Assembly (NCBI GenBank): GCA_020636275.1
Contig: JACJYD010000001.1
Location: 1,364,001 to 1,428,000 of the forward strand
Source of the DNA: Lewinellaceae bacterium
Lineage (GTDB): Bacteria; Bacteroidota; Bacteroidia; Chitinophagales; Saprospiraceae
Reading direction: 5' to 3'
Length of the DNA: 64,000 nucleotides
This document shows, in pieces, positions 50,644-58,534 of the stretch. A program made the translations under genes and the position numbers. The notes below the pieces were generated by a model that saw only the letters and a program-made list of their open reading frames with translations, searched no databases and had not been told where the DNA came from. Numbering within the stretch: position 1 is the stretch's first letter; the number at the start of each line of letters is the position of its first letter.

Positions 50644-52919
50644 AATGGATCCGGAATTTCCGGGATCTCTTCCGGTGTTTTCCCTTCGTGTTGGTCTTCC
50701 AGCCGTTTATACTGTTTGACCATCCGGTAAGCGACGCTGCCCAGGCTTTTGGTTTCCATTTGGAAAGTCAGGAAGACCATGCTGTTGCGCATGCCGAAAT
50801 GGCGATCCTTGATGCCCTGGATCTGGAACTGCATTATTTTCTCCCATTCGTCAAAGAGCTGGTCCCGCTTGAGGTGGAGTTCCTTCAGGTCCCGGAATTG
50901 CTGCTTTTCCAGAATGAATGCGGCTGCTTCCAGGTAGGACAAAAGTTGGTTGGCGCCGCGTTCCAGTGCCTGGATCTGGGAAGACGACAGGGGAGGAAGG
51001 TTGTTTTCGACATGCGAGGTGCAAGCTTTCAGAAGGGTCGACATGGAATGCACCAACTCGGATTCCATGTGGGATTCCACGAGGTAGAGCCGGCTGGTTG
51101 CAGTTTGGGTTTCGTCGAGCCGTTGGACGTTTCGGAAGATCCGGTTTTTGGATTCCCTGCTTTCCTTCCTCAGTTTTTTCAGTTCGTTTCTTGCTTCTTT
51201 CAAAATTTTGAAGTCTTCGTCGGACAGCCCCTTGAACGTGCGTTGGTAAATAGCGGCGATCCGGGAAACAACCTGGGCGTTTTGCCGGGAGATCTCTTCC
51301 ACAAACTGACGCGTGTCGATAGGATCGGTTTGCGATTCAAATTCCTTTTTATCGAGCAGGGATTTTTGGCGGATTTTGTGCACGCCGTGTGTTTTCCATA
51401 CCACCAATGCCAGCAGGACGATCAAAATACCAACAGCCCATTTGCCCAGGAAAAGCAGGAACAGGGCAACCATACCGGCAATCAGGAATGCTACGAAAGC
51501 CGTAAAGAACCACCCTCCGATCACACTGAGCACACCCGATACCCGGTATACGGCGCTCCCTCGTCCCCAGGCCCTGTCGGAGAGGGAAGTACCCATGGCT
51601 ACCATAAAAGTCACGTAGGTCGTGGAGAGCGGGAGTTTCAAAGAGGTGGCGAAAGCGATCAGGATGCTGGCGACGGTGAGGTTCACGCTCGCCCGGATCA
51701 GGTCGAAAGCCGGCCGGTCCTTCTCCGGGGCGGAGGCGGGCATATTTCCATTTTGGAAGCTTTTTTCGGCAAAATTTTTCCAGGAGGAAGGTATCAGATA
51801 CTGAAATCCAGCATTTAAATTTCTCGCAAACCGGACGATCAGGCGGGCAAACACGTTGGGCTCGAAGGTTTCGAATCCCTCGTCCTGCCGGGCGAGGCTT
51901 ACTTCCGTCTCCGTGACCGACCTGGCTTTGGCGGAAAGCCAAAGCGTTGCGGTCATGATGGCGCCTGCGATCAGTAAAAAGATCGTATTGGATTGTACGG
52001 GCTCTTTGAGCACGGACATCACGTATGCATCGGCAGCAACTCCCGACCCCTTCCAGGCCAGGAAGGATCCCAGTCCTGCCAACGGCGCTCCGATAAAATT
52101 GACCAGGTCATTGCCTGCAAAAGCCATGGCGAGTGAAAAGGTGCCGAACAACACAACGATACGCAAGACATTCACTTTCAGCATAATCAAAGCCTGCATC
52201 AGGATGGTGCCCAGTATAAAGGTCGCCAGCAGGATCTGTCCGGTATGATCTTTTACCCAGTTTATAAAATCGGCTGAAACGAAGGAGGCGCCTTTGATTC
52301 CTTTAAAAAGGAGAAAATAGCTGATAAAAGCCAGGGCCAGGCCCGACCACACGCCGCCCAGCCACTTGAGACGCGGTTGGTAGTGGAAGCTGAAAAGGAG
52401 TCTGGAGAAATACTGGATTATGCTTCCCGCGAGGAAGGCGACGACGACCGAAGAAAATATGCTGGTGACAATTACAAAAGCGCTGGAGGTGTTGATATAA
52501 TTTCCGATAACCGAAAAAGATTCACCCGCTTGTGCGATCTTGACCAGGGAGATAGCGACGGCAGCGCCCAGCAGTTCGAAGATCAGGGATACGGTCGTGG
52601 AGGTGGGCAAGCCGTAGGTGTTGAAGAGGTCCAGCAGGAATATATCGGTGATCATGACGGCCAGGAACAGGATCATGACCTCTGAAAAGAAAAAGAAATC
52701 GGGGTTGAAGATGCCTTTTCGGGCGATTTCCATCATGCCGCTGGAGAAGGAAGCGCCGAGAAGGATGCCCAGGCTGGCGACGATCAGGATGATCCGCCGG
52801 GGAGCGGCTTTGGAACCGATGGCCGAATTGAGAAAGTTGACGGCATCATTGGAAACACCGACGATCAGGTCAAAGACGGCGAGCAGGAGCAACAGTCCGG
52901 TGATGATCAAATAAACCAT
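50640..52919 (-). CDS. PiT-family inorganic phosphate transporter with PhoU-like tail (copy 1)
   Basis: A 759-residue inner-membrane protein. The two PiT signatures are present: GVSNDAVNFLNSAIGSKAA near the N-terminus and AGNDLVNFIGAPLAG in the middle, with about twelve helices. LKLPLSTTYVTFMVAMGTSLSDRAWG is the second-half counterpart of GLPTSTTVSLIFELLG. After about residue 535, a helical cytoplasmic extension of more than 200 residues (EEISRQNAQVVSRIAAIYQRTFKGLSDEDFKILKEARNELKKL) resembles PhoU-type four-helix bundles, which may regulate transport. Ordinary PiT proteins are about 400-500 residues. The start at 52919 places it 4 bases after copy 2; the 57-base extension to 52976 overlaps copy 2. 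The ion (phosphate with Na+ or H+) is family inference. Confidence 0.85.
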   Translation of the reverse strand: MVYLIITGLLLLLAVFDLIVGVSNDAVNFLNSAIGSKAAPRRIILIVASLGILLGASFSSGMMEIARKGIFNPDFFFFSEVMILFLAVMITDIFLLDLFNTYGLPTSTTVSLIFELLGAAVAISLVKIAQAGESFSVIGNYINTSSAFVIVTSIFSSVVVAFLAGSIIQYFSRLLFSFHYQPRLKWLGGVWSGLALAFISYFLLFKGIKGASFVSADFINWVKDHTGQILLATFILGTILMQALIMLKVNVLRIVVLFGTFSLAMAFAGNDLVNFIGAPLAGLGSFLAWKGSGVAADAYVMSVLKEPVQSNTIFLLIAGAIMTATLWLSAKARSVTETEVSLARQDEGFETFEPNVFARLIVRFARNLNAGFQYLIPSSWKNFAEKSFQNGNMPASAPEKDRPAFDLIRASVNLTVASILIAFATSLKLPLSTTYVTFMVAMGTSLSDRAWGRGSAVYRVSGVLSVIGGWFFTAFVAFLIAGMVALFLLFLGKWAVGILIVLLALVVWKTHGVHKIRQKSLLDKKEFESQTDPIDTRQFVEEISRQNAQVVSRIAAIYQRTFKGLSDEDFKILKEARNELKKLRKESRESKNRIFRNVQRLDETQTATSRLYLVESHMESELVHSMSTLLKACTSHVENNLPPLSSSQIQALERGANQLLSYLEAAAFILEKQQFRDLKELHLKRDQLFDEWEKIMQFQIQGIKDRHFGMRNSMVFLTFQMETKSLGSVAYRMVKQYKRLEDQHEGKTPEEIPEIPDPF

Positions 52920-52923
52920 GGGT

Positions 52924-55206
52924 TTAAAGAGTGGGGTGGGCCATCCTTTCCATTTTTGGGAAAGTACCTTGGTCAACCTGGTTATAAAGTTGAATACAGC
53001 GGGTAACAGCCTCGATCAGGTCCATGGTTTCCAGCTGGATGCTGAAAAACAGCATGCTGTTCCGAAGGCTGTAGTCGGCGCTTTTTACGCCGTTGATCTG
53101 TTGGTCGAGCAGGCTTTCCAAAAGTTGGACGATCCGGCGCTGCTCCTCAAGAAGAGGTTCGGTGGATTTAAACTGGAGATCGTGGAAGTATTGACTGGTA
53201 TTCATCAGGAAGGAAGAAACCAGTTCCATGGCTTTTACCAGTTTTTTGGATTGTACCGGAGATAAGGGATTGAAGTGGTTTTCCACGTGTTCGGAGCAGG
53301 CCTCCAGCACGTAGGTGGTCGATTGATAGATATCTTGCTGCAGGTCGTAGAGGTAGAGGTATAAGCGGCTGAGTTCGGTCTGTTTCTCCTGGATGCGTTG
53401 GATAGACCGGTAGAGTTTTTGTTTGATGGCTTTGTTCTGAATATCCAGGGCATGCAGGTCTTCACGTGCTTCCCGGATGAGATCGCGGTCTTCCATCAAC
53501 AGGCCGTTCAGCGCATTTTGATAGGCATCGTTGATGAATTGCAGAAATTCAGCCATTTTCTTGGCCGTATCCCGGATCAATTGCCGGGATGAGATCTCGT
53601 CCGTGCGGTTTTCGAAGGACCGGACGTTATTCTTGGTCAATTCTTTTTGCTTGTGCAACAGATAGGTGCGCGAGATCAGGAATACGACCAGGGCGAGCAA
53701 ACCGCCCACGGCCCAGGGGCCAAAAAAATGGATCAGGGCGGCAAACAAGCCGGAGACGGTAAAAGCAACCAGGGCGGTGACAAACCACCCGCCGATCACA
53801 TTCAGCACACCTGCAATGCGAAAAACGGCACTGTCCCGTCCCCAAGCCCGGTCGGCCAGGGAGCTCCCCATGCCCACCATGAAAGATACATAGGTTGTGG
53901 ATAGCGGCAGTTTGAGAGAAGTGGCAAAAGCGATCAATATGCTGGCGACGGTCAGGTTAACGGAAGCCCGGACCAGGTCGAAGGCCGGTTTGTCCTTTTT
54001 TTGCCCATTTTCCCGGGGTGCTTTTACGGGTTCAAAACTCTTTTGGGTTTTTCTGTGCCAGGCCTCGGGCAGGAGCCATTGAACCCCTTTGGAGAGCATG
54101 CGGGAGAACCCTACGATGCCCCTGGCCAGTGCGTTGGAAGAAAAAAATTCGGCGCCTTCATCCTGGCGGGCCAAACTGACCTCCGTATCTGTTACGCTCC
54201 GTGCTTTTTTAGACAGCCATAGGGTTAGGGTCATAATCACACCTGCCAGAACCAGGTATATCGTGTTGGTCCGGATCGGATTGGCCAGGGCATCCATTGG
54301 GTATTCGGCGGGGTTGATCCCCGATGCCTGCCAGGCCTTGAACGATTCCATGCCAGCCAGAGGAACGCCGATAAAGTTGACCAGGTCGTTTCCGGCGAAA
54401 GCCATCGCGAGTGAAAAGGTACCGAACAGCACGATGAATCGCAGGATATTGACCTTGAAAAACACGATGAGCAATTGGGATAGGATACCCCAAAACACAA
54501 ATGTGCCGAGCAGCAAAGGAAGCGTATGACTGCTCACCCATCCGATGAAAGCGTCGGGAACGAAAGAAGCGCCTTTAATGCCTTTGATCAACAGGAAATA
54601 GGTGATGAACGTAAGCGCCAAACCCGCCCATATCCCTCCGAGGTAGGGAAGCCGGCGCTGGTAGTGGAACGTGAACAATAGCCGGGAAATATATTGCACC
54701 GCAATCCCGCAGGAAAAGGCCACGACAATGGACGAGAAAATCCCCGTGATGATGGTCAGGGCCCGGGAGGAATTGATGTATTGAGATATGGCGGCAATGC
54801 CTTCTCCATTTTGGGAGACCTTGATCAGGGCCACGATCACCGCAGCGCCCAGCAGTTCAAAGACGATGGAAACGGTGGTAGATGTCGGCAGTCCGAAGGT
54901 ATTGAACAAGTCCAGCAGGATGATGTCGGTGAGCATCACGGCCAGGAAGATGACGATGATCTCGGAAAAGTAAAAGAAATTGGGGTTGAAAATGCCTTTT
55001 CGGGCGATTTCCATCATGCCGCTGGAAAAGGTGGCGCCCAGGAAAATGCCGAGGCTCGCCACGATCATGATGACATTGCGGGGCGCTACTTTGGAGCCTA
55101 CCGCCGAATTGAGGAAATTTACGGCGTCGTTGCTGACCCCGACGACCAGATCGGCAATGGCAAGGGTGAAAAGAATGACGACGAGAATGAAAAAATAGTC
55201 GGGCAT
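52924..55206 (-). CDS. PiT-family inorganic phosphate transporter with PhoU-like tail (copy 2)
   Basis: A 760-residue paralogue of the protein at 50640-52919, with the same signatures (GVSNDAVNFLNSAVGSKVA, AGNDLVNFIGVPLAG, GLPTSTTVSIVFELLGAA, LKLPLSTTYVSFMVGMGSSLADRAWG) and the same C-terminal helical extension (DTAKKMAEFLQFINDAYQNALNGLLMEDRDLIREAREDLHAL). The two genes are almost equal in length and nearly contiguous, so they arose by tandem duplication and probably form one transcript starting upstream of 55206. The region upstream contains a large palindrome at 55341-55405. They might form a heterodimer or work at different phosphate levels; this is inference. Confidence 0.87.
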   Translation of the reverse strand: MPDYFFILVVILFTLAIADLVVGVSNDAVNFLNSAVGSKVAPRNVIMIVASLGIFLGATFSSGMMEIARKGIFNPNFFYFSEIIVIFLAVMLTDIILLDLFNTFGLPTSTTVSIVFELLGAAVIVALIKVSQNGEGIAAISQYINSSRALTIITGIFSSIVVAFSCGIAVQYISRLLFTFHYQRRLPYLGGIWAGLALTFITYFLLIKGIKGASFVPDAFIGWVSSHTLPLLLGTFVFWGILSQLLIVFFKVNILRFIVLFGTFSLAMAFAGNDLVNFIGVPLAGMESFKAWQASGINPAEYPMDALANPIRTNTIYLVLAGVIMTLTLWLSKKARSVTDTEVSLARQDEGAEFFSSNALARGIVGFSRMLSKGVQWLLPEAWHRKTQKSFEPVKAPRENGQKKDKPAFDLVRASVNLTVASILIAFATSLKLPLSTTYVSFMVGMGSSLADRAWGRDSAVFRIAGVLNVIGGWFVTALVAFTVSGLFAALIHFFGPWAVGGLLALVVFLISRTYLLHKQKELTKNNVRSFENRTDEISSRQLIRDTAKKMAEFLQFINDAYQNALNGLLMEDRDLIREAREDLHALDIQNKAIKQKLYRSIQRIQEKQTELSRLYLYLYDLQQDIYQSTTYVLEACSEHVENHFNPLSPVQSKKLVKAMELVSSFLMNTSQYFHDLQFKSTEPLLEEQRRIVQLLESLLDQQINGVKSADYSLRNSMLFFSIQLETMDLIEAVTRCIQLYNQVDQGTFPKMERMAHPTL

Positions 55207-55325
55207 TTATTATACCTTGAAATTCCTTTTTTTGCAAACGAAGAGGCAGGCGCCTGGACAAAAATATGGTAACCATTTGCGACCTGCAGCCGCGGATGAG
55301 TATTATCAAACATAAGTCTTGTCGA

Positions 55326-55415
55326 AGAACTTAAGCAATGTGAAATAATATGATTTATAGACACTGCGGCCACCGGCCGCAGTGTCTATAAATCATATTA
55401 TTTCAGAGAACTTAA
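55326..55415. repeat. 65-bp perfect palindrome flanked by 9-bp direct repeats
   Basis: Arms of 31 bases (55341-55371 and 55375-55405) are perfectly complementary around a 3-base loop (ACC); arm ends are TGAAATAATA and TATTATTTCA. AGAACTTAA occurs at 55326-55334 and again at 55407-55415, like a target-site duplication. It lies between the divergent genes at 55206 and 55482. It could be a small non-autonomous mobile palindrome or a strong hairpin; it lacks a T tail. The inner part contains CTGCGGCCACC (55364-55374), the complement of GGTGGCCGCAG in the palindrome at 20166-20196. Confidence 0.85.
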
Positions 55416-55481
55416 TTACCAAGGAAAGGTATTCTTTTAACATTAATCCAATGTAAACTAGGGGTTAAATAATGAGGAAAA

Positions 55482-56468
55482 ATGGACAGTAAAAGCCTGC
55501 CCAAGATCGAGTTGCATTTACACCTGGATTGTTCGCTCCGTTGGAAAGTGGTACGGCGGTTTGATCCCGCCGTGACGGAGTCCTTTTTTGAGAAAAATTT
55601 CAAAGCGCCGGCGAAGTGCCTCGATCTTCCGGACTTCCTGGCCTGTGCCCAGCAGGGCATTCAATACCTTCAAACCGCAGACCAGTTGCAAGCGGTGACC
55701 CTCGACCTTTTGGAACAATTGAAGGAGGAAGGGGTCCTGTATTCCGAGATCCGTTTTGCGCCATACGAGCATATTCGTCGAGGGTTGAGTCCGGAGGCGG
55801 TCGTGGAGGCTGTATTGACCGCCCTGGAAGAGGGGCAGCACACCTCAGGGATCCGGGCGGGACTTCTGCTCTGCACCCTTCGGGAATTGCCTTCCGGGCC
55901 GAGTTTGCACACGGCCCAGCTGGCCGTCCGGTATCGCGATCAAGGGGTGGTCGGGTTCGATATTGCAGGCAACGAGGCTGATTTTCCGGTCGAACCCCAT
56001 GTGGAGGCCTTCCGGCATGCCCGGGAAAACGGTGTGCCCTGCATCGCTCATGCTGGTGAAGCCCGCGGCGCCGAGGGGATCTGGGAAGTTTTGCGTGGCT
56101 ATCAGGTCGAACGCCTGGGGCATGGAGTACGGTGTATCGAGGACGAACGGCTCGTCGAATACCTGGTCGACCGGCAGATCCATCTCGAGGTTTGTCCTTC
56201 CAGCAATATTCAAACCAACGTCTTTGATACGATTGCCGATCATCCGGTCGATCGCCTGTTTCGGGCAGGCATATCCCTGGGGATCAACACCGACAGCCGG
56301 ACCCTGACCAATACCACGCTGGAGCGGGAGTACGACCTGTTGGAAAGGCAGTTCGGGTGGGGAAAAAAAGAATTTTTGCAATGCAATTTACAGGCGCTGG
56401 AACACGCTTTTTTGCCGGAAGGAGAGAAAGACCACTTCCGCGCCCATTTGCGGCAGGCCTATCAATAA
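55482..56468 (+). CDS. add: Adenosine deaminase family protein
   Basis: A 328-residue TIM-barrel deaminase converting adenosine (or a related purine) to inosine and ammonia in the cytoplasm. The metal ligands are in KIELHLHLD and CIAHAGEARGAEGI, the catalytic His region in ERLGHGVRCIED, and the acidic pair region in LGINTDSRTLTN, where the usual DD is DS. Conserved segments RFAPYEH and GFDIAGNE are present. The gene starts 275 bases from the divergent transporter gene and is followed 12 bases later by a ligand-gated channel homologue in the same direction, which suggests co-transcription. Activity on adenine or aminofutalosine rather than adenosine cannot be excluded. Confidence 0.85.
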   Translation: MDSKSLPKIELHLHLDCSLRWKVVRRFDPAVTESFFEKNFKAPAKCLDLPDFLACAQQGIQYLQTADQLQAVTLDLLEQLKEEGVLYSEIRFAPYEHIRRGLSPEAVVEAVLTALEEGQHTSGIRAGLLLCTLRELPSGPSLHTAQLAVRYRDQGVVGFDIAGNEADFPVEPHVEAFRHARENGVPCIAHAGEARGAEGIWEVLRGYQVERLGHGVRCIEDERLVEYLVDRQIHLEVCPSSNIQTNVFDTIADHPVDRLFRAGISLGINTDSRTLTNTTLEREYDLLERQFGWGKKEFLQCNLQALEHAFLPEGEKDHFRAHLRQAYQ

Positions 56469-56480
56469 AACCTAAGTCGT

Positions 56481-57458
56481 ATGAACAGCAGGCTTATTAC
56501 CCTTTTGTTTCATTTTGTGGTTTTGTTCCTGGTGTTTCCCTCCGGCCTCTCCGGGCAGAACGATGAGCCCGAGCAAGCCCGCTGCGGCATTTACCTGATG
56601 AACCTCTACGACCTCAATGTCAGCGAATACTCCTTTTACGCCGATTTTTACGTTTGGATGAAGTGGAAAGGAGGGCGCGATCCCATGAACATGGAATTTG
56701 TCAATGCGGTAGAGAAATGGGGGTTCACGCAGGTCGATTTCAATGAAGAGCCGCAGGTGCTCGAAGACGGCTCCAGCTACAACGGCATGCGCATCGAGGG
56801 GCGCTTTTTCCATTCGTTCGACCTGCGTCGTTTTCCGCTCGACCGGCACGAACTGGATATCCGGATCGAGAACGTGGATTACCCGGTGGACTCGCTGGTG
56901 TATGTTCCCGAAATGGAAGGCGATCTGTTCCGGAAGGATTTCACCATTCCCGGCTGGCAGGTCGAAGGAGCCCGGATTGAGGCCCAGTCCAATTTTTACA
57001 ATACGGATTTTGGCCAGTCCGGAGCGGATGCCTCTACTTATAGCAATTTTACATTCAAACTGATCATCTCCAGGCCCTTGAGCTATTTTCTGCTCAAACT
57101 GATGCTGCCGCTCCTGGTGGTCATTACCGCCAGTCTGGGCGGGCTGGTGATCCATCCCAACCATATCGACGCCCGGATATCGCTTCCCATCGGGGGCTTG
57201 TTGAGTTGTGTGTTCCTGCAACAATCCTACAGCTCGGCCTTGCCCGACGTGGGTTATATGGTGCTGATGGACAAGATCTACCTGCTTTCCTACCTGCTCA
57301 TCGCTGCCGTCATGCTGCGCATCATCGTGGTAGGCAACCGCCTGAACCGGAAAAAAGGAAACGATCCCCTCGCTTATTTTCGAAGGGATCGTCGGTTAGC
57401 GCTGTATTTCTTTTTGTTTTTCTTAGTAGGAGGGGGACTTTTGGTTTTGATTGGATAG
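56481..57458 (+). CDS. Pentameric ligand-gated ion channel homologue (Cys-loop superfamily, prokaryotic)
   Basis: A 325-residue membrane protein. A signal peptide (MNSRLITLLFHFVVLFLVFPSGLSG) precedes a beta-rich extracellular domain (about 30-205) with ADFYVWMKWKGGRDP and the Pro-loop FDLRRFPLDRHELDIRIEN, the hallmark of this superfamily, without the Cys pair as usual in bacteria. Four transmembrane segments follow: LSYFLLKLMLPLLVVITAS, ISLPIGGLLSCVFLQQSY (pore-lining M2 position), VLMDKIYLLSYLLIAAVMLRI and LALYFFLFFLVGGGLLVL, with a short M3-M4 loop. It resembles GLIC/ELIC-type channels. The ligand is unknown; the preceding adenosine deaminase gene 12 bases upstream makes a purine link conceivable but unproven. 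It ends in a repeat-rich hairpin region. Confidence 0.82.
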   Translation: MNSRLITLLFHFVVLFLVFPSGLSGQNDEPEQARCGIYLMNLYDLNVSEYSFYADFYVWMKWKGGRDPMNMEFVNAVEKWGFTQVDFNEEPQVLEDGSSYNGMRIEGRFFHSFDLRRFPLDRHELDIRIENVDYPVDSLVYVPEMEGDLFRKDFTIPGWQVEGARIEAQSNFYNTDFGQSGADASTYSNFTFKLIISRPLSYFLLKLMLPLLVVITASLGGLVIHPNHIDARISLPIGGLLSCVFLQQSYSSALPDVGYMVLMDKIYLLSYLLIAAVMLRIIVVGNRLNRKKGNDPLAYFRRDRRLALYFFLFFLVGGGLLVLIG

Positions 57459-57575
57459 TTGAAAAGTTGAAAAGTTGAAAAGTTGAAAAGTTGAAAAGTT
57501 GAAGAGTTGAAGAGTTGAAAAGTTGAAAGGATTATCTTTTCAACTTTTCAACTCATCAACTCATCAACTCATCAA
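57457..57575. repeat. 8-bp tandem repeat (AGTTGAAA) array facing an inverted array
   Basis: About nine consecutive copies of AGTTGAAA run from 57457 to 57528 (two with a G substitution), followed at 57535-57575 by complementary copies and a variant with TCATCAAC units. The whole can fold into a long hairpin between the convergent genes ending at 57458 and 57572 and overlaps both ends. It may act as a terminator; it is also a likely site of copy-number change. Confidence 0.85.
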
Positions 57576-58483
57576 GCAATGACATTCGCCAGCTTTTCCA
57601 ATGCCAGCAGGCGATTCCACGTATTATCGGTATGTTCCTGGATATCTTCCAGCATGGCTTTATTCTCCTCGCGGAAGAGGTGCCTGAACCGGCCCTGGTA
57701 TTTGAGGCACTCCTCTACCGGCAGGAACGACTCCGGTTTATAGGTCAGTTTGTAGTGTTGTCGAACGATCTCGAAGAGCGGGAACAAGCGGGTTTCCACG
57801 GCCAGGCGGGCGATGTGGATAGAGTCGCCCGGTTCGGTCTTGTGCCCGGGGGGGCAGGGACCGTCGATCATCAGGAGGCGGAAACCTTCGGTATTTTTGG
57901 TCCGGGTGACTTTTTCCCGGAAATCTTCCATGAAGGCCAGGGAGCAGGTCGCTGCATAGGGTAGATTGTGTGCGGCGATGATGCCCATCAGGTCCTTGGG
58001 CCAGGATTTTTTATAGCCTTCCCCGGGATTGGTGGTCGTCACGGCGCCGTAGGGGGTAGCGGTACTGGTCTGTATCCCCGTATTCATGTAAGCGCCGTTG
58101 TTATTGACGATGTAAATGATATTCTCGCTTCTGGCCGCTGCGCCGGAGAGGGCCTGCAGGCCGATGTCGAAGGTGCCGCCATCACCGGCGAGCACCACCA
58201 CATTGGTTTTGGTCTTGCCCTGGCGGTCGAGTGCGGCGCGAATACCGGTAGCCGTAGCCGGGGCTGCGGCAAAGAGCGTATGTACGACATTGGCCTTGAG
58301 TTCGGCCAGCGGATAGGGCCCCGATATGATGGAAAAGCAGGAGGCCGGGAGTACGTACACAGTGTCGGGCCCGAGGAGGCTGGCCAGGTGGCGGACCAGC
58401 AAGGACCATCCGCAACCACGGCAGCTTAGGGCGCCGGAGAAGACTTGTTCGTCTCTTATCAGAAAATCATTGGCAGGTTTCAT
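57572..58483 (-). CDS. porB: 2-oxoacid:ferredoxin oxidoreductase beta subunit (thiamine-diphosphate binding)
   Basis: A 303-residue subunit that binds thiamine diphosphate. The family motif GDGGTFDIGLQALSGAAARS and NNNGAYMNTGIQTS carry the cofactor site, and CRGCGW at the N-terminus with later cysteines supplies a [4Fe-4S] cluster. It works with PorA (next gene) and the gamma fusion protein to oxidise pyruvate or a related 2-oxoacid to acyl-CoA and CO2. TATPYGAVTTTNPGEGYKKSWPKD resembles pyruvate-type enzymes, but substrate range is inference. It is the last gene of the operon, 51 bases after porA. Confidence 0.88.
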   Translation of the reverse strand: MKPANDFLIRDEQVFSGALSCRGCGWSLLVRHLASLLGPDTVYVLPASCFSIISGPYPLAELKANVVHTLFAAAPATATGIRAALDRQGKTKTNVVVLAGDGGTFDIGLQALSGAAARSENIIYIVNNNGAYMNTGIQTSTATPYGAVTTTNPGEGYKKSWPKDLMGIIAAHNLPYAATCSLAFMEDFREKVTRTKNTEGFRLLMIDGPCPPGHKTEPGDSIHIARLAVETRLFPLFEIVRQHYKLTYKPESFLPVEECLKYQGRFRHLFREENKAMLEDIQEHTDNTWNRLLALEKLANVIA

Positions 58484-58534
58484 ATCAAATTATTATGCAC
58501 AATTGCCGGGATTGTAGATCGCAGCAATTAAGGA

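Noticed and set aside
57457..57575. Possible CRISPR array
   Set aside because: The repeat unit is 8 bp with no spacers, and there are no cas genes.
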